DNA of 64,000 bases from Crystallibacter degradans (GCF_012952295.1 NZ_JABBCH010000001.1:124001-188000), one strand, 5' to 3'. Positions 23,792 through 35,331 are shown, counted from the stretch's first letter. Notes: generated by a model not told the origin, from the letters alone. Translations and numbers: made by a program.

Positions 23792-24870
23792 ATCGCCTTC
23801 TCCAGCAGTAGTTCGGATCCACTAACCTGGCTGCGGCGGCCGCCCCTAGCCAGGCTTCGGCTGGCAGCCTCAAGCACGGATAGCACTCTTAGTGCGGCCC
23901 TGCCGTCCGTGCGGGCTGACCGGCCTTCCCTGATGCTCGCCGCGAATTCCCCAACCATCTTGCCGAGGGCTTCATACTCGGGAAGGGCGGGTGACCAGGT
24001 GTCGCCGAGTCGGTAGTTGATAGCCGCAGCCTTGCGGATAGTCGCGTCCTCCTGCCGATCCCTGCTGTCGCCTAGGGTCACGCCGCGGTCGTAGACACTG
24101 ATCCTCTGCTGCGGATTCAAATCGTCCCAAACGAGCGTTCGCCGGCTGCCGCCAATGACCATTTGGCGGATCTTAGTGGGGCTGAGCCAGTTCACGTGGA
24201 TATGGGCGAGCGCACCGTTGGCTAAAGGCAAGCTAAGGTATCCAACACAGGACTTTCCGGAGTGAAGCGGGTCGGCACCTTGCGCGGAAACCGTCGCCGA
24301 GGCCAATCCCCCGGGAAGAATGAAATCCAGAATGGACAAATCGTGCGGGGCGAGGTCCCAGAACACGTCCACGTCGGGCTGGACCAAACCGAGGTTGATT
24401 CGGACGGAGTCTATGTAAAGGATCTCGCCCAGTTCGCCCTCGCAAATAAGCTCTTGAATCTTCATGACTGCAGGCGTGTAGCAGTAGGTATGATCCGCCA
24501 TTAGTACTGCGCCGCTTGCTTCGGCCGCAGCAACCATCTCCATTCCTGATCGACGATTGTCTGCCAAAGGCTTTTCCACCAGCACATGCTTGCCGGCAGA
24601 TAAGGCTTGCATCGCGATGGCATGGTGGGTTCTGGCAGGCGTCGCTATGGCCACGGCATCGATGTCGTGATTTTCCAACAATGCTCCAATGGAACCCACG
24701 ACGGCAGGGCTGCCGGTCTTGCGTGCCAGATCTTCTGCCCGGGTCATGTCCTGGTCACAGATGGCCTTCAGCTCCCAGTCGGAGCTGTTGACGAAATTGC
24801 GAGCCAGGTTCGGCCCCCAGTACCCAGCGCCAACGACGCCTACCTTCAGTGGATTTTGGACGTTTTCCAT
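23788..24870 (-). CDS. Gfo/Idh/MocA-family oxidoreductase
   Basis: A 360-residue NAD(P)-dependent oxidoreductase. The start ATG overlaps the stop of the phosphoglycosyltransferase (TGATG); the open frame upstream of it is not coding. VGVVGAGYWGPNLARNF at 10-26 is the Rossmann loop. HVLVEKPLAD near 100 carries the EKP signature. The C-terminal half is the usual alpha/beta substrate domain with FWDLAPHDLSILDF, containing the family Asp/His pair. In polysaccharide clusters such enzymes oxidise C3 of UDP-sugars, as WbpB does, before a DegT enzyme adds the amino group. This fits the two aminotransferases here. Confidence 0.87.
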   Translation of the reverse strand: MENVQNPLKVGVVGAGYWGPNLARNFVNSSDWELKAICDQDMTRAEDLARKTGSPAVVGSIGALLENHDIDAVAIATPARTHHAIAMQALSAGKHVLVEKPLADNRRSGMEMVAAAEASGAVLMADHTYCYTPAVMKIQELICEGELGEILYIDSVRINLGLVQPDVDVFWDLAPHDLSILDFILPGGLASATVSAQGADPLHSGKSCVGYLSLPLANGALAHIHVNWLSPTKIRQMVIGGSRRTLVWDDLNPQQRISVYDRGVTLGDSRDRQEDATIRKAAAINYRLGDTWSPALPEYEALGKMVGEFAASIREGRSARTDGRAALRVLSVLEAASRSLARGGRRSQVSGSELLLEKAI

Positions 24871-26387
24871 CAATAAGCTCCTACAGGTTTGAGCATGACG
24901 TTGAAGGTTCGCCACATGATCATCAGATCCCCGGTGACGGACCAATTTTCGACGTAGTAGAGATCCAGCCGGACAGCCTCTTCCCAATCCAGATCGGAGC
25001 GGCCGTTGATTTGCCAGAGTCCTGTCAGCCCAGGTTTGATAAAGAGTCGACGGTGGACGTGGCCTTGGTAATTGCATGCCTCGCTCGGCAACGGCGGGCG
25101 AGGTCCCACTAACGACATTTCCCCTCGGAGGACGTTGTAGAACTGCGGCAGTTCGTCCAAGGAGTATTTTCGGAGCCATTTGCCGGGTCCGGTCACCCGC
25201 GGGTCGTCCCGAATCTTGAACAAGAGCCCGTTGCCATCGTTGTGATCCCTCAACTGGGCAAGTTCCTGCTCCGCCGTCTGAACCATTGAGCGGAACTTGT
25301 ACATCCGGAAAAGTTTGCCCCTTCGGCCCACCCTGTCCTGGCGGTACAGGGCGGGCCCATCACTGTCGAGCTTTACGACGATGGCGAGCGCCACGAGAAG
25401 AGGAGCCAAAATCAGCAGGGCAACGGCGGAAATGACAATATCCATTGCACGTTTGATCACATGTTTGCCGCCCTCGAAATAGGGCAGTTCAACGTGCATC
25501 AGTGGCAGTCCCTCAACCGGCCGAATGCGGATCCGGGGACCCGCCACATTGGTCAGTGACGATGCCAACACGATCTCCGTTGAGCTACGTTCCAGTTGCC
25601 ACCCGAGATCACGGATATAAACGCCTCCACCCCTGATATCACCCGCCACAATCACGGCGTCCGCACCAGACGAAGCTATTGCGCTTTCCACGTCGTCGAG
25701 GTTCCCCACGTTCCGAATGTTGCGGCCGCAGACAATGACACTGTCCAGATCGGTCTCTTCCAGCACAGCGCCGACGACTTGATAGGTAGCGCCTGTGTAC
25801 TTCTCGATCTGAGTCGCGACATACTTCACATCTTTGCTTCGGCCCAATACCAGCACGTCAGAGAGATACCGACCAAAGGCTCGATGCTTATTCAAATGCC
25901 GCCGCCAGAGCCAGCGGGTGAAAAGCAACAGGCTAACGCCGATAGGCAAGTCCAACAGAAAGAAACCGCGGAAGTGGACAGTGTTCAGCAGTACGAACGC
26001 TGCTGCCAGGAGCCCAAAAGTTGCTAACGTGGCGCGCAATACCTGCTTGTACTCGCTAGCTCCCACTCCTATGAGGCTCCGATCGCGGGTCCGGAACAAT
26101 TCCAGCATGGCGAGCCAGGCTCCAGCAATGAAAGAGGATGTGCTGACATACAGAAGCCATGTCACTTGAGTAGGAGCAGGTTCCAGTCCGTAGAGGACCA
26201 TGCCCGAAACGCCAACCGCGGCGGTTATGACCAGTGAGTCGGATGCGTGAAGATGGCTTTGATACGTGCGGCACCATTGACGACCCGATTTTTCAATAGA
26301 ATTCCTGCGTGCTTGCCGCCGTCGGAGAGCAGAAGCGAGGCTAAGTGATTCGCCATCAAGTGCCGCGTTGACTTTGAGCCCGCTCAT
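24870..26387 (-). CDS. Initiating polyprenyl-phosphate sugar-1-phosphate transferase (WbaP/CpsE type)
   Basis: A 505-residue membrane enzyme that starts repeat-unit synthesis by moving a sugar phosphate to undecaprenyl phosphate. The ATG at 26387 sits seven bases behind GGAGGA; an ATG 21 codons upstream would read through that site. Four to five membrane segments occupy about 55-165 and a Rossmann-like domain about 180-300. The catalytic bacterial-sugar-transferase domain lies at about 310-505: KRAMDIVISAVALLILAPLL, YRQDRVGRRGKLFRMYKFRSM (the first 20 residues are typical), SLDELPQFYNVLRGEMSLVG and KPGLTGLWQINGRSD. It is the first gene of the 15-gene operon, divergent from a large LuxR gene. 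Confidence 0.92.
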   Translation of the reverse strand: MSGLKVNAALDGESLSLASALRRRQARRNSIEKSGRQWCRTYQSHLHASDSLVITAAVGVSGMVLYGLEPAPTQVTWLLYVSTSSFIAGAWLAMLELFRTRDRSLIGVGASEYKQVLRATLATFGLLAAAFVLLNTVHFRGFFLLDLPIGVSLLLFTRWLWRRHLNKHRAFGRYLSDVLVLGRSKDVKYVATQIEKYTGATYQVVGAVLEETDLDSVIVCGRNIRNVGNLDDVESAIASSGADAVIVAGDIRGGGVYIRDLGWQLERSSTEIVLASSLTNVAGPRIRIRPVEGLPLMHVELPYFEGGKHVIKRAMDIVISAVALLILAPLLVALAIVVKLDSDGPALYRQDRVGRRGKLFRMYKFRSMVQTAEQELAQLRDHNDGNGLLFKIRDDPRVTGPGKWLRKYSLDELPQFYNVLRGEMSLVGPRPPLPSEACNYQGHVHRRLFIKPGLTGLWQINGRSDLDWEEAVRLDLYYVENWSVTGDLMIMWRTFNVMLKPVGAY

Positions 26388-26450
26388 GACGCCTTCCTCC
26401 GCGGGGAGAACAGGGTCGGAAACAATAACAGGTGGTCGGGGCAGCGCCAT

Positions 26451-26992
26451 GTATCACGCCGCCGACCCTGATCGTGCGCCGCGGGGGATCCACCATAGGT
26501 GCCCCGCGATTGACCTCTCGTTTCGCTGCCGGCTTGGATTTTGGCAGACCTCAAGCCCAGAATTGGCTCCATCATGTGCCCCGATTTTCCCCAGACTGCC
26601 CCAACTAGCTTCCCTGCACCCACCCTTGGATGCCTGTGGTCAGCTTATGGATTCCCCTGAGGCTTAGCACGAGTGGCCCCTACTCAACTTTTACTACTCG
26701 GGTACCTGCGAATCGCCGCGAGCTGAATGAGTACGACTACTCGGGACACTCGTCTTTGCAGGCAAAGTTCTGACCGCCCGCTGGGAGCCTCATCTATCTA
26801 GATACGCGAGAAGTCATAAAAGCCGAACTGACGGGACCTTGGTCCTGAATAATCGTCTGTCACAGGGTGCTTAATCCCTTAACTCGTTCGATGAATTGAT
26901 TATCCAGTATGCCGTATGTGAGGACGGGCACCTTTGGCTTGCGTAACAAGTTAGTATCGATTCGACAGCTATTAAGGAAGTTGGGGGATAGC
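26451..26992. other. Divergent intergenic region between polysaccharide operon and LuxR gene
   Basis: About 540 bases with no convincing gene. It must hold the promoter of the 15-gene operon and that of the LuxR gene, but no clear hexamer pair was recognised. It holds the paired TACTCGGG motifs. Its base composition is visibly more A/T-rich than the flanks. Confidence 0.5.
26694..26748 (+). promoter_or_regulatory. Paired TACTCGGG motifs, candidate operator
   Basis: CTACTCGGGTACC (26694-26706) and CTACTCGGGACAC (26737-26749 region) lie 43 bases apart, about four helical turns. Near-identical motifs with TACTCAGG lie 42 bases apart at 51280 and 51322, upstream of another LuxR gene. The operator role is inferred. 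Confidence 0.4.
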
Positions 26993-27046
26993 GTGCCAAG
27001 AAATTCGATCGTCCATCCTTCGTTCAGGGAAATTCCGAGAAAATGA
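26993..27046 (+). CDS. 17-codon leader ORF coupled to the LuxR gene
   Basis: GTG at 26993 lies six bases behind a GGGGG ribosome site. The frame encodes MPRNSIVHPSFREIPRK and stops with TGA at 27044-27046. That stop overlaps the LuxR ATG at 27043 as ATGA. The LuxR start itself has only a weak ribosome site, so translation may depend on this leader. The peptide is basic and has no recognised motif. Confidence 0.4.
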   Translation: MPRNSIVHPSFREIPRK

Positions 27047-29730
27047 GCCTGCACGACGATTGGCCGTACTTCGACGATCTCAAGCTCGTCAAAACCCTTG
27101 AACAGGCCATCCTTAACGGTCAAGGGGCAGCTGTTCTTGGAGAATCAGGTGTAGGTAAGACCGCCTTGGTTCGACACGTCCTTGAGCGTTTGAACGGACG
27201 GATCGCTGTATTTTTCCTCAAAGGGAAGGGCGGCGCAGGAGCGGAACCGTTAGCTGCGCTGTATCCCCTGGTGAGCCAGCTTAATTCTGAAGTGCTCGGA
27301 AACCAATTTCACCTGCTCCGGCACCTAGAAGCCTTGATCGATTCCCGGGCAAATGGGTTACTCCCGGTCCTTTACGTGGACCATGGAGAGTTTCTGGACG
27401 ATGTTTCGGCCGCCATATTGGCCCAGTTATGCATGAACAAGAGCATTACGTTAGTTGGAACCTTTGACGACACTTTCCCTATGGGAGAGGAAGCGGCCGT
27501 GCTCTGTCACGATGACAAGCTAGCTATGGTCCGGCTTGAACCGTTGTCCATGTCGTCGGCTGCCGTCATGTTGGCTGTTGGATTGAGGGGTCCGACCTCA
27601 TTTGCCGTGGTGCAGGAGCTATGGAAGTGCAGCAATGGCAACCAGAGATTGATCAAGGCGCTCGCACTTGAGTGGAAAAAGTCCGGTCACCTGAAGGAGA
27701 CGCCGGGCGGGTGGATCCTGTCGGGAACGGTAGCGCCTTTGGACGGCCATGTGTCGGACATATGGAAATCAAGACTGGCTCTTCTGACTGCCGGCCAACG
27801 TTCATTTGTGGAACTGATTGCTCTCTCGGAGGAGCTCCCCTTGGGAACAGCGCTGCAGTTGACGGACCCGGCGGACCTCGACGCAGTTTATGAACAGGGC
27901 CTGCTGCGGTTCAGCTCGGGTCATCCGGTTCGGATCCGAATGAGAAACGACATGGCTGGGCCCATAGTCCGTTCGCAGGTTCCTCCAGGGCGCAGTAGAC
28001 GACTGTTGGAGTCACTCGTGTCGTTAGAGGCCACCAATGGGCATCCTCCCATCGGGCCTATCCCCTTCGTCTCGTGGCAGATGAGCAGCGGCTGCGATGT
28101 GGACGAAGAGACCCTGCTAGCCGCCGCTGAAGAGGCGAACAGGATTCCCGATGGGCGGGCGGCTATAAAGTTCCTATCCGCCGCTAAGTCGTGGAAAAGC
28201 GATCCCTCGTTTGTCAGTGAGATGGTCCGTGGGCTTATAAACGAGGGGCGAATAAGAGAGGCCGACCAATTGCTTTTCGAGCATTACAGAAAAGCAGGAG
28301 AGCCATCGGACATTGAACAATTTGCTCGGTTGAAAATAAACGAGGCGAGGCTATTACGGTTTGGGCGGCAGTTGGCCCCTGAATGCTTCAATAAAAACGA
28401 TCACAATGAAAATACAGTTCTGGTCCTCAAAGATGTTGCTGATCGAGTTCAAGCCCGGGTCGATGAAGCGGACGAAGGGAATAGTGTAACGCTTCATGAT
28501 CTCTGCAGAGAGATAGAGATCATTCGTCTCGAAGCAGACGCCTATGAAGGTGACTACAGTCAATCTATCCGTCGGCTGAAGCAAGCGGTCAAGGCCGAAG
28601 GACCAGACCAACCCAGTAAATGGCACCTTACAATTCGGCTGAACGAGGCCAAAGTCATCACCGGCTCTGCTGACAATGGACTCCATGGCGCGCAGAAACT
28701 TGCCGCACGCTTGAGCCAGATTGAAACGGAACCTGCGGTCCATGAAGCAGTGCATGCCACATTGTTCAATCTGCATTTCATCGCGGGGAACATGGATACC
28801 TGCTGGGAGATAGCTAGAAGTCCCTCCGCCGACGCTGGGCCCTGCGATATCACAGTGGGAGCACTCGACGAGGGCCTTGCATACGCTATGAGCGGCCTGC
28901 ACGAGGACGCATTGCTACGGCTAATACCCGAAATTTACCAGTTGCGGGAGCGGGACCCCCACGGCATTCTGAATCTAGCCATCTCCGCTGCAGCTTACGC
29001 GTACGCGCTTTCCGGCAACGCCGAGGAGGCACACGCGCTGCTTCATGAGACAACGTCGATCGATATGCCTGCCAGTTGGAAGGCCAGACGCATCGCTTTG
29101 TATTTCTCAGCGCTCGCGGCAGCCCTGATCGACTCGAGAGAACCAGTACTCCGCACGCTGCTGCAAGCTGCGGAGGAGGACCGTATCCTGGGAAACACTG
29201 CCTTCGAACTCTTGGCCCTTTCCGCCGCCGCGAGAATAGGCGGTATGGAAGCGGCCGAACGTCTCGCTCCCGCTGCTGCTGGCGCACAGGGTAGGTTCGC
29301 CGCGCTATGCAGCGCGTACGGCCGGGCCCTCAGCCGACGCGATGGCCAAGCACTCCTGGACGTCGCTCGCGGCGCAGCCGACCTTGGGCACCAACAGTTT
29401 GCGATTGACGCAGCCAACCAGGCAGCGGATGCTGCTGCAGCCTCCGGCGACTCGGATACCGCCGAGGCCGCTCGGCTCTTTCAGCCTCCTCAGGACAATT
29501 TGGCTCTAGCCAGGCTTGAAAACCCCGTGCTGTGGGATGGGCTTACACCGCGTCAGCGAGACATTGCTTTGCACGCCGCGGCAGGAGAATCCAACAGGAC
29601 CATAGCGCAGGCTCTTCAGCTGAGCATTCGGACCGTCGAAGGCCACTTGTATCAGATTTACAGTCGACTTAACGTATCGGGGCGCAACGAACTCCAAGAA
29701 GTACTTAGCAGGTCAAGCAGGGCCTCGTAG
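27043..29730 (+). CDS. Large ATPase-LuxR (LAL) transcriptional regulator, divergent from the polysaccharide operon
   Basis: An 895-residue regulator. The Walker A motif GESGVGKT is at 33-40 and a degenerate Walker B PVLYVDHGE at 108-116. About 400 residues of helical TPR-like repeats follow. A LuxR helix-turn-helix lies at 834-888 (LTPRQRDIALHAAAGESNRT, then SIRTVEGHLYQIYSRLNV). LAL/MalT-type proteins bind ATP and a ligand and then activate transcription. Its place head-to-head with the phosphoglycosyltransferase gene suggests control of the polysaccharide operon. It is related in layout to the four LuxR genes at 45.9-57.0 kb. Codon use in the middle (around 28.3-28.6 kb) is more A/T-rich than in those genes, hinting at a different history. 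Confidence 0.9.
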   Translation: MSLHDDWPYFDDLKLVKTLEQAILNGQGAAVLGESGVGKTALVRHVLERLNGRIAVFFLKGKGGAGAEPLAALYPLVSQLNSEVLGNQFHLLRHLEALIDSRANGLLPVLYVDHGEFLDDVSAAILAQLCMNKSITLVGTFDDTFPMGEEAAVLCHDDKLAMVRLEPLSMSSAAVMLAVGLRGPTSFAVVQELWKCSNGNQRLIKALALEWKKSGHLKETPGGWILSGTVAPLDGHVSDIWKSRLALLTAGQRSFVELIALSEELPLGTALQLTDPADLDAVYEQGLLRFSSGHPVRIRMRNDMAGPIVRSQVPPGRSRRLLESLVSLEATNGHPPIGPIPFVSWQMSSGCDVDEETLLAAAEEANRIPDGRAAIKFLSAAKSWKSDPSFVSEMVRGLINEGRIREADQLLFEHYRKAGEPSDIEQFARLKINEARLLRFGRQLAPECFNKNDHNENTVLVLKDVADRVQARVDEADEGNSVTLHDLCREIEIIRLEADAYEGDYSQSIRRLKQAVKAEGPDQPSKWHLTIRLNEAKVITGSADNGLHGAQKLAARLSQIETEPAVHEAVHATLFNLHFIAGNMDTCWEIARSPSADAGPCDITVGALDEGLAYAMSGLHEDALLRLIPEIYQLRERDPHGILNLAISAAAYAYALSGNAEEAHALLHETTSIDMPASWKARRIALYFSALAAALIDSREPVLRTLLQAAEEDRILGNTAFELLALSAAARIGGMEAAERLAPAAAGAQGRFAALCSAYGRALSRRDGQALLDVARGAADLGHQQFAIDAANQAADAAAASGDSDTAEAARLFQPPQDNLALARLENPVLWDGLTPRQRDIALHAAAGESNRTIAQALQLSIRTVEGHLYQIYSRLNVSGRNELQEVLSRSSRAS

Positions 29731-29780
29731 CGAGTTTATTAGCAACAAGGCCCATTCACAGGCTCAACCTTCACAGTTCC

Positions 29781-32213
<2,433 letters not shown>

Positions 32214-32364
32214 AGCAGGAGTATTACGAGTACCTTAGGCCTAACAGTTATCCTGCGGGGCCGCAAGCATTTGCCGGATTCCAGCAGGCCTCTGGATGGC
32301 TTGGATGCCCTCCCGTAGGGTCGTTAGCAGGTTCCCAGCAGGTCGCCAGCAGAAAGGTGTTGCC

Positions 32365-33033
32365 ATGAAACCGTCCATTGTGGTTTTCGACGTCAACGAA
32401 ACGCTCTCCGACCTTTCTGCCCTGTCCGCCAAGTTCACGCAGGCGGGAGCTCCGGCTTTCCTGGCGAAGGTGTGGTTTGCGGGGCTCCTGCGCGACGGCT
32501 TTGCCCTGGCAGCCGCGGGCAACAACGAGAAGTTCGCCCGCATCGCCGCGGAGTCCCTGGGCGGCTTGCTTCAGGACGCTCCGCTGAACCGCGACCTTGA
32601 CGAGGCCGTGCAGCACATCATGGACGGCTTTTCCGCCCTGTCCCTTCATCCCGATGTTGCCGAGGGCATCAGCGCTCTCCGCGGCGCCGGCCTGCGCCTG
32701 GTCACGCTGAGCAACGGTTCTGCCGACGTGGCGAGGAACCTGCTGGGGTCGGCCGGCCTGCTGGAGCAGTTCGAACACCTGCTCTCCGTAGAGGACGCAC
32801 CCGCCTGGAAGCCGGCCCGGGCTGCCTACGACTACGCCGCGTGGGTCTGCGAGACGGACCCGGACCAGATGATCCTGGTGGCCGTCCATCCTTGGGACAT
32901 CCACGGCGCCAAACGGGCCGGCCTGCAGACCGCTTGGCTCAACCGCAGCGGCGTGGACTACCCGGGCTACTTCGAAGCACCGGACTACACGATCACCAGC
33001 CTCGACGAACTGGCCACTGCCTTGGCGCGGTGA
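32365..33033 (+). CDS. HAD-superfamily hydrolase, haloacid dehalogenase type II
   Basis: A 222-residue cytosolic hydrolase. The ATG at 32365 follows AAAGGTG; an open frame further upstream has no ribosome site. Motif I is FDVNETLSD with the nucleophile Asp. Motif II is VTLSNGSADV, and motif III the Lys of WKPARAAYDYAAW. Motif IV is VAVHPWDIHGAKRAG. The DVNETL form is typical of the haloacid dehalogenase type II group, which hydrolyses small 2-haloacids or phosphate esters. In the usual type II motif IV the pattern is VSxNxWD; here AVHPWD places His at the Asn position. No pathway partners lie nearby. Confidence 0.85.
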   Translation: MKPSIVVFDVNETLSDLSALSAKFTQAGAPAFLAKVWFAGLLRDGFALAAAGNNEKFARIAAESLGGLLQDAPLNRDLDEAVQHIMDGFSALSLHPDVAEGISALRGAGLRLVTLSNGSADVARNLLGSAGLLEQFEHLLSVEDAPAWKPARAAYDYAAWVCETDPDQMILVAVHPWDIHGAKRAGLQTAWLNRSGVDYPGYFEAPDYTITSLDELATALAR

Positions 33034-33112
33034 CTTCCTCCACGAGGAAGAGCGGCGCCGTCCTGCACGCCGGCTACTCTCCGGCTGGCTCTGTCCGGCT
33101 AACGTTGTCCGG

Positions 33113-33574
33113 CTAGCCTTTCTCCGACAGGGCCGGGGCCGCAGCTTCGTCCAGCTCATACCCCGAGACCGGCACCTCATCCTCCGCTTTGGGCTCCGGC
33201 ACCTCCCGGGTTGCAGAGCCAGCGTCCGGGCGCTGCTGCAGCCGGTCCGTTTTGGCCACGGTCAGCAGGACAACTGAGTCCTCCGTGGCCCTGACCGCGT
33301 ACAGCCCCGGCGGAACCACGAGGAGATCGCCATCCCGGCCATCCCAGCGGTCGGTCTGCGTGGCCAAACGGATGCGGCCGTTCAGGACCAGGACGGTTGC
33401 CTCGCCCGGGTTCAGGTGTTCGTTCAGCTCCTGGCCAGCGGCGAGCGCGATCACGGTCTGGCGCAGAACATGTTCGTGCCCGCCGTACACCGTGTTGGCG
33501 CTTCTGCCGCTGGTGACCCGCCGCGCGGTGTCGAGATGACGGCGTCCTATTGCGGTCAAAGAAAACTTCTTCAC
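33113..33574 (-). CDS. Cupin-domain protein
   Basis: A 153-residue protein. GTG at 33574 was chosen because GGGAGG lies five bases upstream and the core starts there (VKKFSLTAIGRRHLDTARRV); in-frame ATGs upstream have no ribosome site. Residues 30-110 form a small beta-barrel with GGHEHVLRQTVIALAAGQEL and EHLNPGEATVLVLNGRIRLA. This is the cupin motif 1, with His and Glu metal ligands. DGDLLVVPPGLYAVRA is the motif 2 region, which lacks a clear His. The C-terminal 40 residues are acidic and disordered. It probably binds a small ligand or protects against metal stress; the substrate is unknown. Confidence 0.8.
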   Translation of the reverse strand: MKKFSLTAIGRRHLDTARRVTSGRSANTVYGGHEHVLRQTVIALAAGQELNEHLNPGEATVLVLNGRIRLATQTDRWDGRDGDLLVVPPGLYAVRATEDSVVLLTVAKTDRLQQRPDAGSATREVPEPKAEDEVPVSGYELDEAAAPALSEKG

Positions 33575-33700
33575 TTCTGCCTCCCAGACTGCGTGAATCA
33601 TGCTGTCCGCTTCGGATCCCCGTGGACCGCGGATTCCCACCATCCTAGGCCCTTCCGCGCCTTCCTGTGGGATGAGTCACAGGAGCATTGCGCTCGCAGG

Positions 33701-34078
33701 TCAGCGCCGGGTGGAGTAGTGGATGGTCTGCGCCGCGATCCGGCCGTCGCGGACCACAAAACTGTCCACGCCGTCGTGAATTTCCAGCTCGTCCGTGGAG
33801 CCGGTCCATACCAGCATGCCAACCTCGCCGTCGGTCAGCAGTTTGTGGAACTGAAACGACCCGTCCTTGATGTAGCTCTGCAGAACGCCCGCAAGGTACC
33901 GCACGCCGTCGTGGCCGCGGTTCACTCCCTCAGCCGACAGAAGTACGACGTCGTCCGCATAGTTCTCGCGCAGGTCACCTTCCAGATCCCCCACCGTGCG
34001 GCAGTGGAGGTGCGAATTGAGCACCTCCTGGATCGTGCGCGGGCTGCCCCTGCTCGCTTCTGCTTCATGCTGTGTCAT
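33701..34078 (-). CDS. NTF2-like (SnoaL-type) protein
   Basis: A 125-residue protein with the NTF2-like cone fold seen in SnoaL-like and ketosteroid isomerase-like proteins. Evidence is the N-terminal helix TIQEVLNSHLHCRTVGDLEG, the ENYADDVVLLSAEGVNRGHD segment and the final strands IHDGVDSFVVRDGRIAAQTI. The ATG at 34078 lies six bases behind GAGGGG; an ATG two codons earlier would directly abut the site. Such proteins may be small enzymes or binding proteins. No neighbour suggests a substrate. Confidence 0.72.
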   Translation of the reverse strand: MTQHEAEASRGSPRTIQEVLNSHLHCRTVGDLEGDLRENYADDVVLLSAEGVNRGHDGVRYLAGVLQSYIKDGSFQFHKLLTDGEVGMLVWTGSTDELEIHDGVDSFVVRDGRIAAQTIHYSTRR

Positions 34079-34290
34079 GGTCATCCCCTCGCTGCCCGCG
34101 TTTTTCGACCCGCGGCGTCCGGTTTTTGGCCCGTTGGCCCGCGGCCCAATGTGCACCCTCAAGGTTCATGTACCCGCCCCGGTCACCATCCAGACGTGCC
34201 GACGGTGCTGACTTTGATGAGCGCCGCGGCAAACAGAAAACGAACTTCGCGGGTGGCGCACACCCTCGCCCGCCGAGCGGAGGCTGACCG

Positions 34291-35172
34291 TCAGGGGTGG
34301 CGCACGCCCTCGCCGGCGAGCACGGCGCGATAGCCCTCGCGGAATGACGGAAAGCTGAACCGGAAACCGGTGGAGATGAGCCGCCTGTTGCTGCAGCGCT
34401 TATCCCCGCCGCGCGCGTTGGTTCCGCCCGGCGCGTTGTTCCCGCCACGTATCGCCGCTACCCCAGCGGCCGGCGGTTCCGGCACGCCCAGTTCGCTCGC
34501 CAGGAACCGCAACACCTCCCCCAGTTCCGCCGGTTCGGAATCGACCCCGACATACAGCGGCTCCGGCACCTCGATGGCCGTGGCCAGGTGCACGATCGCC
34601 GCGGCGGCATCGTCCCGGTGGATCCGGTTGGTCAGCCGGGGCGGATCCGGGATCACCGCGGTCCCCTGCCGAACCTGGTCGATCAGCCGTGTGCGTCCCG
34701 GACCGTAGATGCCGCCCAGGCGCAGCACGACGGCGGACGGCAGCCGGGCGTGCAGCAACTCCTCCGCCTCGCGCAAGATCTTGCCGGTGGCCGTCGATGG
34801 CCGGGCCGGCGTGGCTTCGTCGACCTCGCCGCCGTCGTTCTCCCCGTACACCGCGGTGGAAGACACGAACAACACCCGGCGCGGCCGGACGCCGTCGTGC
34901 TCCATCGCATCCAGCAGGTTGGCGAGCGCGTCAACGTACGCGCTGCGGTAGGCCGCCTCCGTCCGCTCGGCAGCCGCCGTCGCGATGACCACAATGTCCG
35001 TGTCGGCCGGGATTTCGGGCAGCGGACCGGTGAGGTCCACGGCGGCGCCCTCCAGCTGCGCGGGCAGCTTTTCCGGCGAGCGCCGCCAGCCGATCACGCG
35101 GTGGCCGGCCGCGGCAAACCGCAGTCCCGCTTCCGTCCCCAGGTCGCCGCATCCCGCTATCAGCACTGTCAT
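34291..35172 (-). CDS. NAD-dependent epimerase/dehydratase-like SDR
   Basis: A 293-residue SDR-like protein. The Rossmann loop is IAGCGDLGTEAGLRFAAAGH at the N-terminus, in the GxGxxG form rather than GxxGxxG. VLFVSSTAVYGENDGG and LRLGGIYGPGRTRL are typical of the YeeZ/YlbE-like SDR group. The usual YxxxK is changed: TATGKILREAEE stands where it is expected, so catalysis as an ordinary epimerase is doubtful. The ATG at 35172 fits AAGGG nine bases upstream; a TTG two codons earlier is possible. It is divergent from the SARP regulator. Confidence 0.78.
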   Translation of the reverse strand: MTVLIAGCGDLGTEAGLRFAAAGHRVIGWRRSPEKLPAQLEGAAVDLTGPLPEIPADTDIVVIATAAAERTEAAYRSAYVDALANLLDAMEHDGVRPRRVLFVSSTAVYGENDGGEVDEATPARPSTATGKILREAEELLHARLPSAVVLRLGGIYGPGRTRLIDQVRQGTAVIPDPPRLTNRIHRDDAAAAIVHLATAIEVPEPLYVGVDSEPAELGEVLRFLASELGVPEPPAAGVAAIRGGNNAPGGTNARGGDKRCSNRRLISTGFRFSFPSFREGYRAVLAGEGVRHP

Positions 35173-35302
35173 ATCCAACTGCCCTTCGTTGCCTTTGCCT
35201 CAGAATCCATATTCGGGCAACCCCCAATTTTGGGCGGCCGACATGCCCCAACTGCACCATTGAAACTCAATCGTTACCAGTCATGATGAAGAGAGCATTC
35301 GT

Positions 35303-35330
35303 GGGGAATGCGACGCATTGGGGAATGCGA
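35303..35330 (+). repeat. Direct repeat GGGGAATGCGA in front of SARP gene
   Basis: GGGGAATGCGA occurs at 35303-35313 and 35320-35330, a 17-base period. The second copy serves as the ribosome site of the gene starting at 35332. The first copy also precedes an in-frame ATG, so two starts are conceivable. Confidence 0.5.
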
Positions 35331-35331
35331 G

